Below are positions 25,826-35,000 of a DNA stretch of 62,524 bases, piece after piece. A program made the translations under genes and the position numbers. The DNA lies in assembly GCF_000559025.1 (NCBI RefSeq), contig NZ_JAAN01000022.1:1-62524 (forward strand), written 5' to 3'. This DNA is from Luteimonas huabeiensis HB2. Its GTDB lineage: Bacteria; Pseudomonadota; Gammaproteobacteria; Xanthomonadales; Xanthomonadaceae. Position 1 is the stretch's first letter. The number at the start of each line of letters is the position of its first letter. The notes below the pieces were generated by a model, which saw nothing but the letters and a program-made list of their open reading frames with translations, did no database searches and was not told the DNA's origin.

Positions 25826-25965
25826 CGACGACTCCGCGAGGTGTGGGGGAAGAGGCGCGGCGGATATGGGGATCGTCCGTGCGCATGCAACGGCACCGCA
25901 TGGGCACGCGACACGAAGCGCGCCGTCGAGGGGCGGCGTGATCGCGCGCGCGTGGCCGCCCGGCC

Positions 25966-26397
25966 CTAGCCTCCTCGCAACGCCTGCGCCACCCGCTCGG
26001 CGAGTTCGGGGTGATCGCGGTAGTAGCCGGCGTTCGCGGCCAGCGCGTGCCAGCGCTCGTGATCCGACAGCGCACGCAACAGGTGGTAGCTCAGCCGATG
26101 CAGCGAATCGCGCGACAGCGGCAGGCTGCCCACGACCAGGCTGCTGTCGAGCAGTTCCAGCAAGCAGCGCAGCCGGCTCAGGCAGTCTTCCGATTCCCGT
26201 TGCGCGGCCCGTTGCAATGCGTCCAGCCGCTCCGCATCGAACCCGGCGATGCCCGCGTCCGCATCCTGGTCGCCGGTACCGCCGAGCAAGGCGCCGATCG
26301 CTTCGTCCAATGGACTGCGCTCCAGCTCCACGCCCGCCTGGGCCCCCAGCGCCCTCAAACGCTGCGCGACAGCGCGGTGCGATACCGGCGACTCCAT
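25966..26397 (-). CDS. Conserved hypothetical protein
   Basis: A 143-residue, mostly helical, soluble protein with no motif I recognise. It has a Leu-rich middle (CLSRLRCLLELLDSSLV, about 90-106) and a C-terminal part with paired histidines (SDHERWHALAANAGYYRDHP). The start is set at 26397 because the minus strand there has AGGAGGGG seven or so bases before the ATG; the longer frame to 26505 lacks such a signal. It is divergent from the small HTH regulator at 26581, which might control it. Confidence 0.6.
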   Translation of the reverse strand: MESPVSHRAVAQRLRALGAQAGVELERSPLDEAIGALLGGTGDQDADAGIAGFDAERLDALQRAAQRESEDCLSRLRCLLELLDSSLVVGSLPLSRDSLHRLSYHLLRALSDHERWHALAANAGYYRDHPELAERVAQALRGG

Positions 26398-26580
26398 GAC
26401 GTTCACCCCTCCTGTCCCTGGGAAGCGCGCCCGGACGCCCGCACGCCTCCCCGGCGTCGCTTCCATCGCCCCAGCGTACCAGCGGAAACGGGCATTGTCA
26501 CTCATAGAGGGTGAACCGATAGAGCGTGGCCCGATAGCGTCCGCCTACCTAGCCTCACCGCATCACATGAGGCGAGTTCA

Positions 26581-26838
26581 ATGGCGGCAGACCCCAGAAC
26601 GCTCTTCGGACAGCGCCTTGCCGAACTCCGCAAGGCCAAGGGGTTCTCGCAGGAGCGCCTGGCGCTGGAGAGCGGCCTCGCCCGCAGCTACCTCGGCGGC
26701 GTCGAACGCGGCACGCGCAACATCGCGCTGCTCAACATCCATCGCCTCGCCCACGCGCTGGGCGTCAGCCCCGCGGAGCTGATGAAGCCACCGGCCGGCA
26801 ACCGCCATGCGGATCGTGGTCGATCGGCGATGGGCTGA
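26581..26838 (+). CDS. XRE family helix-turn-helix regulator
   Basis: An 85-residue single-domain Cro/CI-type repressor. The five-helix HTH spans about residues 8-68, with FSQERLALESGLARSYLGG as HTH and recognition helix and the conserved RGTRNIALLNIHRLAHALG after it. There is no sensor domain. Proteins of this type are often found beside restriction-modification genes or mobile elements; here it stands at the edge of the accessory region (26.9-32 kb). AGGCGAG precedes the ATG. Confidence 0.88.
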   Translation: MAADPRTLFGQRLAELRKAKGFSQERLALESGLARSYLGGVERGTRNIALLNIHRLAHALGVSPAELMKPPAGNRHADRGRSAMG

Positions 26839-27020
26839 AGACGATTCATCCGCGCCATCGCCTGCGGGTAGGGAAGCGTTCGACCGTCTCCTGTGTCCTG
26901 GCGATCGCGAGCAAGGCCTTGAGGGTGGCGGTATGTCTTGTCCCCAGAGCCGGCACATGCGCCTGGGCGCCATGTGCGGATTTAGGTCTCCGGCCTGAAG
27001 ACCGCATCGAATTGGACCGC

Positions 27021-27042
27021 TAAGTAAACCTGACCCTTTTTT
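27021..27042. repeat. Copy of a short sequence found at the ends of the RAYT fragments
   Basis: TAAGTAAACCTGACCCTTTT resembles TAAGTGACCTGACCCCGTTT at 29594 and TAAGTAAACCCGCCCCCTTT at 30167. In the other two cases it holds the stop codon of a transposase remnant and the DNA just after it. Here no transposase sequence is recognisable to its left, so it may be the last trace of a third copy. It lies just past the 3' end of the effector gene (27066). Confidence 0.45.
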
Positions 27043-27065
27043 CCGCGGACCCTGTTTTACTCGAA

Positions 27066-28553
27066 TCAGGCCCTCTCAAACCCGCCGCCCTTATCCTGAG
27101 CTACGGATTGTCGTTGAACCGCTTCCTCGGCTTGTTGCTGCGCTAACCGCTGCTCCCCTCGCTGTAGAAACGCCATGCCCTCGGAGGACTGCGCATATTC
27201 CCGCAAGATACGATTCGCGCCCACGTCGTCTCCCGCCGCGATGGCGGCGAACATTCGGTTGAGAGTGGGGTTCTCGAACGGCTGCCCTGGAATATGCACG
27301 GCGCCGTGGCGCTCCGCCGGCGCGGCTGCCGCGTCGGCACGCAACACCGGCGCACTGGGATCGACGCGCAACAACGTCGTATGCTGCCCGTCCTGGTTGA
27401 TCTTCAACTCGGTGGTCCCGTCGGCATTGCGCACACGCGTCAAGTCGTCGGGGTCGATGCTGCGCCATTGCCCGCCGATGAACGCTTGGCCCTGCCCGTT
27501 GCGGTTCCAATGCACGAAATCGTCGCCTGAGACGTAAAAGCCCGCCTGACGGCTGCCGTTGGCCTGCGGCTGGGGATTGCCCTCGGCCAGCGATGCGCCG
27601 CGGTCGAGTGCGTCGATGAACCTGCGCGAGGCTTCCGGGGTGAGGAACAGGGAGCGCACCGTGTCGTACTGGACGCCGAGATCGGGATTCGCCGTATTCG
27701 GTTGATGAGCGGCGACTGGCCCGATGAGTGGATCGGTCACCACGTTGGCCCACGCCCGCGAGATCGGATTGCCCGCATGTGCGCCGCGCAAGGCATTGAG
27801 GACCTCGATACCCCGCAAGGTATTGTCGGCGCCACTCTGCAGATAGTCGGGGCTGCCGTTGCGCTGGTTGGGCAACAGGCCATCGATGGCTGTCTTGACG
27901 TCGGCCGACGAGGTCAATGTGCCTGCTTCGACCCGATCCAGGAGTCCGGGCCAGCGGCCCTGGCCGGCCTGGTTTTGCAGCTTCATGAACATGCCGGCCA
28001 GTTCCGCCTGCTCATCACCGGTGGCGTTGCGATACAGGTCCGTGCGCTGCAGGCGTTCCAGGGCCGAGTCGCGATTGCCCACGACCGCGTCCGTGGCGGT
28101 GACACGGTTGACGTGCGTCGTGTCGAGGCCGTGCACGAACGAACGCCCGTCGTCCGACGCCAGGAAACGGTTGATGCCCGAGCGGTCGATATCGACCGCT
28201 TGGTCGGCGCGCATCTCGCGCCCGGTGCGCTGCAAGGAGGTCAGCATGGCGCTGTAGTCGTTCTGCCCGAGTTCGAGCGCGGCCCGATCCGGCTGCGTCG
28301 CCGCCCAGGCCTGATAGCGGTCCAGAAGGTCGCGGGCCACGTCCGGATGCTGCCCGAGATCGATCTGCAGCGTGCCGAACGAGTAGCCGCTGTTGGCAAC
28401 TGGCTCCATGCGTCCGCCGGCGCCCACGTTGCCGGCGAAGCTCAGGCGGTAGGCCACATCACGACCTGCGATGCTGCCTTCCGACGTGACTCCTACGGCA
28501 AAATAGGCGGCAGCCCGCAGTTCGTTCTCGGTCAGAGGATTCGGGTTCGTCAT
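27066..28553 (-). CDS. Putative secreted effector with a lysozyme-like N-terminal domain
   Basis: A 495-residue protein without signal peptide. The N-terminal part has Glu25 (VTSEGS) and, at 56-69, GYSFGTLQIDLGQH, a spacing reminiscent of lysozyme/transglycosylase folds (catalytic Glu followed by a G-x-x-Q strand). The middle (about 85-300) is helical and Asp/Arg-rich. Around 330-395 is a GFYVSGDDFVHWNRNGQGQ block, probably a small beta domain. The tail (about 440-495) is Gln-rich (EQRLAQQQAEEAVQRQS), as in Xanthomonas type IV secretion effectors, though I cannot see a clear XVIPCD. A lipoprotein gene lies 25 bp upstream on the same strand, the arrangement of immunity-effector pairs. Function is inferred. 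Confidence 0.6.
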   Translation of the reverse strand: MTNPNPLTENELRAAAYFAVGVTSEGSIAGRDVAYRLSFAGNVGAGGRMEPVANSGYSFGTLQIDLGQHPDVARDLLDRYQAWAATQPDRAALELGQNDYSAMLTSLQRTGREMRADQAVDIDRSGINRFLASDDGRSFVHGLDTTHVNRVTATDAVVGNRDSALERLQRTDLYRNATGDEQAELAGMFMKLQNQAGQGRWPGLLDRVEAGTLTSSADVKTAIDGLLPNQRNGSPDYLQSGADNTLRGIEVLNALRGAHAGNPISRAWANVVTDPLIGPVAAHQPNTANPDLGVQYDTVRSLFLTPEASRRFIDALDRGASLAEGNPQPQANGSRQAGFYVSGDDFVHWNRNGQGQAFIGGQWRSIDPDDLTRVRNADGTTELKINQDGQHTTLLRVDPSAPVLRADAAAAPAERHGAVHIPGQPFENPTLNRMFAAIAAGDDVGANRILREYAQSSEGMAFLQRGEQRLAQQQAEEAVQRQSVAQDKGGGFERA

Positions 28554-28578
28554 GATCCATCTCCTTATGGGTCATCCG

Positions 28579-29112
28579 TCACGGATCGCGCGACAAACAG
28601 TCCTGCAGCCAGAGTCGTGCATGCAGCGCATCGCGCTCTTCTTCAGGGGTGGGCACGGCCCGATAGTCGGCGAAACAGGCGCCGTCTGCGCCGGTCAGAT
28701 CGCCGAGATTGCCGTCGCAGAGCCTTAGGGGCTTGTCGATGCGCTGCCAGCCGTCATCGCATTCCGTATCCGTCTCGGAACCTGGGCGGCCACACACGTG
28801 CGTGCGCCGCGCTTCGGTCGAGGAGGTGGCGCGTGCGATGACCCTGCCCTCGTAGGCTTGCCCGGACGCGAAATATGACCACGTGCCGCAGATACGATCG
28901 CCGCGTTGCAGCAGGACGTAGCGGCTGCATTCCTCCGGCGACGCCGTGCCCTCGCATGCTTCCCAGGTACCGGCGAAGGGACCGTCGGTCGGCTCGACCG
29001 ATGCATCCTGCGGCACGGCCCGCGGCGGCGCCTCTCCTACGCCAACGTGCCCAGCGCTCTGTTCGGCACACGCTGCAAGGCCCAGCAGCACCATTAGCCC
29101 CAATGCACGCAT
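28579..29112 (-). CDS. Lipoprotein, candidate immunity partner of the downstream effector
   Basis: A 177-residue lipoprotein with the lipobox Leu12-Ala-Ala-Cys15 and Ala at +2, which favours the outer membrane. The mature part has about eight cysteines, among them ACEGT, EECSRY, RICGTW, HVCGRP, ECDDGW, RLCDGN, ACFADY and DCLSRD, suggesting several disulfides. FAGTWEACEG and DRICGTWSYF recall the beta-barrel-like inhibitors of lysozyme. It is followed after 25 bp by the putative effector gene. In Xanthomonas, periplasmic lipoproteins encoded upstream of type IV effectors protect the producer; that role is inferred here. Confidence 0.62.
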   Translation of the reverse strand: MRALGLMVLLGLAACAEQSAGHVGVGEAPPRAVPQDASVEPTDGPFAGTWEACEGTASPEECSRYVLLQRGDRICGTWSYFASGQAYEGRVIARATSSTEARRTHVCGRPGSETDTECDDGWQRIDKPLRLCDGNLGDLTGADGACFADYRAVPTPEEERDALHARLWLQDCLSRDP

Positions 29113-29211
29113 CCAGAATCCCTCCCGAGGAGCACTGCGCGATGCTACGCCGTGATCGGCTCGCGGACAATGGAGCCCACTGCGGCGGAAGCAGGGAGCT
29201 GCGCCTCGACG

Positions 29212-29599
29212 CCGGCTCTATGCCTTGTCGACAGCGAGCGCTACGTCCTCACCTGCCAGCGGTACATCGTACTCAACCCAGTCCGGGCGCGCATGACCGA
29301 CGCCCCGTCGCCTACCGCTGGCCGAGCTGAGCCGCCCACCTCGGCAGACGCAGACACTCCCTGCTGACGCTACACCCGGCGTGGCTGGCACTGGACAGCG
29401 ATCCCGCGGCACGTGCAAGCACATGACGACGGCTGCTCGACGAATCGATTCCGGACGAAGACCTCATCCAGATCAGGCAATACCTCCAGCAACAACGCAC
29501 CTGGGGAGGCGACGACTTTCGCGCGATGGTCGAAGCCAGGACGCAACGCTTTGCCGGCATCCGCCCAGCGCATCGCCCAGCCAAAAGCGGCGATAAGTG
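29212..29599 (+). pseudogene. REP-associated tyrosine transposase (RAYT) remnant 1
   Basis: The C-terminal third of a RAYT/Y1-type transposase in two frames. ERYVLTCQRYIVLNPVRARM (about 29240-29300) is the helix after the catalytic domain. After a one-base shift the frame continues VAYRWPS, and later HPAWLALDSDPAARA, DESIPDEDLIQIRQYLQQQR and EARTQRFAGIRPAHRP to the stop at about 29597. The catalytic HUH and tyrosine parts are missing. The last 158 bp recur at 30016-30172. Confidence 0.75.
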
Positions 29600-29625
29600 A
29601 CCTGACCCCGTTTTTCAATGAACTA

Positions 29626-29901
29626 TCAGGTTGCACGCGGCCTGCTGCGCAACCACACGACGAACCAGCCGAATGCCGAACCCGCGATGCCACCCCAAAT
29701 AATGCCCAGCGTGAAACGCACTCCCAGGAAGTGGGCAGTCACACCCCCGATAGCGCAACCAATGAGCATGAGCAAGGCCACCTGGCGTCTACGCGCCACG
29801 CTAAGAGCTTCCGCAGCACGTCTGCGCTGAATATCTTCCTGTGCACGGACGTCCGGTTCGAGGATGGCCTGAGTGATTGCTTCTGCTTGCGTCTTGTTCA
29901 T
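29626..29901 (-). CDS. Small two-helix membrane protein
   Basis: A 91-residue protein. A charged N-terminal part (MNKTQAEAITQAILEPDV..., about 1-40) precedes two membrane helices (about 42-60 and 64-85, including GIIWGGIAGSAFGWFVVW). The start at 29901 is chosen over one eight codons earlier because AGGGGG lies 5-9 bases upstream. It is enclosed by the two near-identical RAYT remnants, so it may have travelled with them. I do not recognise the family. Confidence 0.62.
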   Translation of the reverse strand: MNKTQAEAITQAILEPDVRAQEDIQRRRAAEALSVARRRQVALLMLIGCAIGGVTAHFLGVRFTLGIIWGGIAGSAFGWFVVWLRSRPRAT

Positions 29902-30015
29902 GGAATTCCCCCTGATGTGCAACCTGACACTTGAATCAACACACGTCGCGATGTGGCGGCTTGAATGAATCGCTAGGCATCCCCACAGGAGAGCGTCATA
30001 CCTGCTTTGGCATGT

Positions 30016-30172
30016 GAATCGATTCCGGACGAAGACCTCATCCGATCAGGCAATACCTCCAGCAACAACGCGCTTGGGGACGCGATGACGTCCGCGCAAT
30101 GGTCGAAGCCAGGACGCAGTGCTTTGCCGGCATCCGACCCGCGCACCGCCCAGCCAAAATCGGCAGTAAGTA
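30016..30172 (+). pseudogene. RAYT remnant 2 (direct repeat of 29442-29599)
   Basis: A second copy of the last 158 bp of remnant 1, about 90% identical by eye. It encodes ESIPDEDLI, then after a one-base deletion RQYLQQQRAWGRDDVRAMVE and ARTQCFAGIRPAHRPAK before the stop TAA at 30167. The two copies are direct repeats flanking the small membrane protein gene and could recombine to delete it. Confidence 0.75.
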
Positions 30173-30194
30173 AACCCGCCCCCTTTTACTTATG

Positions 30195-30908
30195 TCATTC
30201 ACCCATTCCAGCAAGAGCCGACCAATCAGGGCTTCCGAACTGCTGCCTCGTGAAGCTAGATCCCACTCTGCTATTTGAATACTCCGCGAGCCACAATCCT
30301 TTTTCCCTGACAGACGAACTATTATGCCTCCTACATTGCTCAACGCAAATCTCAATCTTCTTACTTATTCTTTTCAACTCCCTTGACTTCAACCCTTTCA
30401 AATAATCCACGAAAAATACACCATCATCCTCTTGAAGAACATTAGACTTAGCCAAGTTACCCTCACCGACAAGTTTCAGTAGCTCGGTCGAAATTGCTAT
30501 TCTTGGGTAACGAGCCTGTGAAACCTCTATAGAATGAGCGCTTACCAACCCCGCGCTCATCATAAACGTCCCATTGCTGTAATGACTCCCGCGAGATACA
30601 CCCCCACGACAAAGAAACCCTTCAGACAAAAGCATTTTCTGATAGCTAGCCACTATGCCAACAAATTCAGAGAACTTAACAGGATCATACGCCCTGCTTA
30701 TCACAATTGAATCAGAAAACTGGACTAATCCGTAGGATGGGTTTCCGGATATTATTCCAGCGCCAGTTTGGTGGCACTTGAATAACCTAGACAGATCGTC
30801 GGAGTCAGGGTTATTTGAAACGCGAGTGACAATTTCAGAGAATCCCAATATGTCTATATACGCGACATACGACTCTACAAAAGAAACGAGCGCTGTCGCG
30901 ACGGTCAT
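30195..30908 (-). CDS. Class III nucleotidyl-cyclase-like protein
   Basis: A 237-residue soluble protein with the layout of a class III adenylate/guanylate cyclase domain. Asp19 in YVAYIDILGF stands where the first metal Asp is (usually F-x-D-I-x-G-F), Asp66 in LVQFSDSIVIS where the second is, and RGGVSRGSHY (from Arg101) matches the R-x-G-I-x-x-G strand; RYPRIAISTELL resembles the following conserved block. The purine-selecting and transition-state residues cannot be identified with confidence. Its start overlaps the stop of the ParA-like gene by 4 bp (ATGA-type), so the two are one unit. GC content is far below that of its surroundings. The function is unknown; nucleotide signalling is inferred. 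Confidence 0.6.
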   Translation of the reverse strand: MTVATALVSFVESYVAYIDILGFSEIVTRVSNNPDSDDLSRLFKCHQTGAGIISGNPSYGLVQFSDSIVISRAYDPVKFSEFVGIVASYQKMLLSEGFLCRGGVSRGSHYSNGTFMMSAGLVSAHSIEVSQARYPRIAISTELLKLVGEGNLAKSNVLQEDDGVFFVDYLKGLKSRELKRISKKIEICVEQCRRHNSSSVREKGLWLAEYSNSRVGSSFTRQQFGSPDWSALAGMGE

Positions 30909-31987
30909 ACGTTCACCTCCTTCAGGATATCAGCAAGCTGTTCAAAGCTCGCCTCAAACCTCTCCATCCGCTTCTTTGCATCCGTCCAATTATTGCCCTG
31001 CCACGGCTTGCCACTCTCAGATATCCTCGCTGTGTCGGACTGATCCAACAAGAAAACCGCCTTTCCAACCTCCTGCATCAAGGGCGCCAATTGTCCAAAA
31101 TCAGAAATCGACGCAGCCACAACCTTTTTTTCTGATTGTGGCAAGTAAAGCACTCTATCTTTCTCGCTATGCGCCTGCAAAACCGGCCTCAAGACACGCC
31201 TCACTTCAGCAGGCAGTCTCTGTTGCCACAGTTTGAATGCCGGCTTTGGCTTTCCCTTATATATCTTAAAAGCTTGAATGATCAGACCTAGGAACGCTGG
31301 CTTACCGTGCCTAACAGGCAAACCCAGAGACTTGTATGAGTTGTAGATAAGCTCATGTTCGTACATCCAGCGCTGAAGAATCGTGGAAAGCGTCCGGACT
31401 GCTTCCACGTTAAATCTATCAGGAGCAGAGGGCACAAAGAAGTAGTCACATACGAGAAAAAAAGCCCTCGTCAAAGGCCCTGAACTCGGCCCAACATCGA
31501 TAAATATGTAATCATACTTGTTCTTACTACCTAATCGAACCAAAAAATCTCCAATCGCAACGTAAGTTCGCATCAGGTTCGTGCGCTGAGCTAATCTCTG
31601 CATATGCGCTTCCGCGAGATCGTCTTCCACCGAACTTAAGTCTACGGAGCCGCGCAGAAGATCAATACTTCTGTTGACATTGCACAGCTCGATCTTATTG
31701 ATGTCGATGAACGCACTATCACCCTGAACTCTCTGATTCAGGACGTCTAGGAGACTTGTGCCTGGAAGCTCCACAATCTCGCTTTTCTTAACGCTTTCCT
31801 CATCAACACTATCGATGAGAGGAGCCAGAGCGATCTGAGTCAGGTTACATTGAGGATCTGCATCTACCAGTAGAACTTTACTACCTTTGCTGGCGAGATA
31901 GGAAGCTAGATTAAATGTGGTGGTGGTCTTGGAAACCCCACCTTTATGATTATAAAGAGTAACTATCTTAGATACTGAAGCAGACAC
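30905..31987 (-). CDS. ParA/MinD-like ATPase, accessory
   Basis: A 360-residue P-loop ATPase. Deviant Walker A at 15-21 (KGGVSKT, signature Lys15 and Lys20), the switch VLLVDADPQCNLTQ at about 43-56, and the Walker B-like YIFIDVGPSSGPLT at about 165-178. After about 190 a long C-terminal part (to 360) differs from plasmid ParA and includes a basic stretch (KIYKGKPKPAFKLWQQR). The GTG at 31987 is chosen because of AGGGGG (31992-31997) upstream; a TTG at 32005 would add six residues. No ParB or centromere-like repeat is nearby, so a partition role is unlikely. It overlaps the cyclase-like gene by 4 bp and follows icmF by 34 bp. Confidence 0.85.
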   Translation of the reverse strand: MSASVSKIVTLYNHKGGVSKTTTTFNLASYLASKGSKVLLVDADPQCNLTQIALAPLIDSVDEESVKKSEIVELPGTSLLDVLNQRVQGDSAFIDINKIELCNVNRSIDLLRGSVDLSSVEDDLAEAHMQRLAQRTNLMRTYVAIGDFLVRLGSKNKYDYIFIDVGPSSGPLTRAFFLVCDYFFVPSAPDRFNVEAVRTLSTILQRWMYEHELIYNSYKSLGLPVRHGKPAFLGLIIQAFKIYKGKPKPAFKLWQQRLPAEVRRVLRPVLQAHSEKDRVLYLPQSEKKVVAASISDFGQLAPLMQEVGKAVFLLDQSDTARISESGKPWQGNNWTDAKKRMERFEASFEQLADILKEVNV

Positions 31988-32021
31988 AGAACCCCCTGTT
32001 AACAAATGTTGTTTGATTTAA

Positions 32022-35000
32022 TCACATATTCCGCCGATATTCCCCACCTACGTCATACAACGCACGACTGATCTGCCCCAAGCTGTGCGTCTTCACCGCG
32101 TCCATCAGCGCCGCGAACACATTCTCGCGTGCACGGGCGGTGTGCTGAAGGTACACCAGTTGGTGGTCGTTTGAGACGGTGTCCGCCGAAGCAGGAGCTC
32201 CCTGACCCCGGCCCTTTCCCGCTGGCGGAAGAGCGGCAACCGCCAAGGCATTCCGCCCAGCCTGCCACGCCTGCACGTTGGCGATCTGCTGGGCCTTTTC
32301 CTCGGGGGTGGAGCGGATCAGCTCGATCTCGGTGGCGACTTCGCCGCCGCCTTCCTTCGGCAGGAAGGTGTTCACGCCGACCAGCGGCAGGCTGCCGTCG
32401 TGCTTCTTCTGCTCGTAGTACATCGATTCTTCCTGGATCTTGCCGCGCTGGTACATGGTGTCCATCGCGCCCAGCACGCCGCCGCGCTCGCTGATGGCCT
32501 CGAACTCCTTGTACACGGCCTCCTCCACCAGGTCGGTCAGGTATTCCACGGCGAAGCTGCCCTGCCAGGGGTTCTCGATGAAGTTCAGCCCCAGCTCCTT
32601 GTTGATGATCATCTGGATGGCCACGGCGCGGCGCACGCTTTCCTCGGTGGGCGTGGTGATGGCCTCGTCGTAGGCGTTGGTGTGCAGGGAATTGCAGTTG
32701 TCGAACAGGGCGTACAGCGCCTGCAGCGTGGTGCGGATGTCGTTGAACTGGATTTCCTGCGCGTGCAGGGAGCGGCCGCTGGTCTGGACGTGGTACTTCA
32801 TCATCTGGCTGCGCTCGTTGGCGCCGTAGCGCTCGCGCATGGCGCGGGCCCAGATGCGCCGGGCGACGCGGCCGATCACGGTGTACTCCGGGTCCATGCC
32901 GTTGCTGAAGAAGAACGACAGGTTGGGCGCGAAGTCGTCGATCTTCATGCCGCGCGCCAGGTAGTACTCGACGATGGTGAAGCCGTTGCTGAGGGTGAAA
33001 GCCAGCTGGCTGATCGGGTTCGCGCCGGCCTCGGCGATGTGGTAGCCGGAGATGGAGACCGAGTAGAAGTTGCGGACCTTGTGGTCGACGAAGTACTGCT
33101 GGATGTCGCCCATCATCCGCAGCGCGAACTCGGTGCTGAAGATGCAGGTGTTCTGGGCCTGGTCCTCCTTGAGGATGTCGGCCTGCACGGTGCCGCGCAC
33201 GGTGGCGAGCGTGTCGGCCTTGATGCTGGCGTAGGTCTCCGGGTCGAGCAGCTGGTCGCCGGTCACCCCCAGCAGCGCCAGGCCGAGGCCGTCGTGGCCC
33301 TTGGGCAGGTCGCCGTGGTAGCGCGGGCGTTCGCGGCCCGCGAAGAAGGCGTCGATCTTCTTCTCGGCCTCGGCCCAGCGGTCGGGATCGGCCCTCAGGT
33401 ACTTCTCCACCTGCTGGTCGATGGCGGTGTTCATGAACATCGCCAGCATCATCGGCGCCGGGCCGTTGATGGTCATCGAGACGCTGGTGGTGGGCGCGCA
33501 CAGGTCGAAGCCGGAATAGAGCTTCTTCATGTCGTCCAGCGTGGGGATGTTGACGCCGGAGTTGCCGATCTTGCCGTAGATGTCCGGGCGTTCGGCGGGG
33601 TCTTCGCCGTACAGGGTGACCGAGTCGAAGGCGGTGGACAGGCGCGCGGCCGGCTGGCCGGCGGACAGGTAATGGAAGCGGCGGTTGGTACGCTCGGGCG
33701 TGCCTTCGCCGGCGAACATGCGGATCGGGTCCTCGCCGGTGCGGCGGTACGGGTACACGCCGCCGGTGTAGGGATAGCTGCCGGGCAGGTTCTCCTTGCC
33801 GAGGAAGGTCAGCAGCTCGCCCCAGCTCCTGTATCCGGGCGCGGCGATCTTGGGGATCTTCTGGTGGCTGAGCGATTCGCGATAGTTCTCGACCCGGATG
33901 GTCTTGCCGCGGACCTGGTATTCGTTGACCTCGTCGGTGATGGATTCCAGCCGCGCGGGCCATTCGCGCAGCAGCCGGAGGTGCTCGCTGGTGAGCGCCT
34001 GCACGGCGTCGTTGTAGCGCTGGCGCAGGGTCAGGAGGGTGCGATCCGAGGCGGCTTCGGCCGGGTCGTCGGGGGCCGGCGCACGCATCCCGAGGAGATC
34101 GTCGGCATGGTAGAGGTCGAGCGCCTTCGGCAGGCGGGGATCGCCCAGCGCCTGCAGGGATTGCCAGAACGCCTGGGCGCGGTCGGCGGCCTCGGCCTGC
34201 TTGCCGATACCGGCGTTGATCGCCCTGCCCTGTTCGGCGATCTCGGCGAGGTAGCGCACGCGGTTGCCCGGGATCAGGACCGTGGCGCGGGGTTCCTTCA
34301 GCGTGGTGTCCAGGTCCGGCGAAAAGTCGCAGCGCGCGCCTGCCGGCCCGGTTGCCGATTCCCCGCTCCCGGTTCCCAGCTTGTCGCGCAGCAACCGGCA
34401 CAGGTTCACGAACATCCAGCTGATGCCGGGGTCGTTGAACTGGCTGGCGATGGTCGGGTAGACGGGGATGTCCTCGTCGGGCACCTGGAAGGCGTTGCGG
34501 TTGCGCCGCCACTGCTTGCGGATGTCGCGCAGCGCGTCCTCGGCGCCGCGCCGGTCGTACTTGTTGAGCACGATGAGCTCGGCGAAGTCGATCATGTCGA
34601 TCTTCTCGAGCTGGCTGGGCGCGCCGTAGTCGCTGGTCATGACGTACATCGGGAAATCGACCAGATCGACGATCTCCGAGTCCGACTGGCCGATGCCGGC
34701 GGTCTCCACGATCACCAGGTCGAAGCCCAGGCCCTTGAGGAAGGCGATGCAGTCCTTGAGCACGGCGTTGGTGGCCACGTGCTGCCGGCGCGTGGCCATG
34801 GAGCGCATGTAGACGCGCGGGCTGCGCAGCGCGTTCATGCGGATGCGGTCGCCCAGCAGCGCGCCGCCGCTGCGGCGGCGGGTGGGATCGACCGAGATCA
34901 CCGCGATGCGCATCTGCGGGAAGCTGGCCAGGAAGCGGTTGAGCAGTTCGTCGGTGACGCTGGACTTGCCGGCGCCGCCGGTGCCGGTAATGCCGACGAC

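Noticed and set aside
26839..27020. Possible gene after the XRE regulator
   Set aside because: Open frames here are short, without a start signal or conserved residues, and end in the RAYT-type end sequence.
27066..28553. Assigning the effector's C-terminus to the XVIPCD secretion domain
   Set aside because: The Gln-rich tail fits, but the conserved core of XVIPCD is not recognisable by eye, so only the general effector idea is kept.
30905..31987. Reading the ParA-like gene as a plasmid partition system
   Set aside because: There is no ParB gene, no iteron-like or parS repeats and no replication gene; it is paired with a cyclase-like gene instead.
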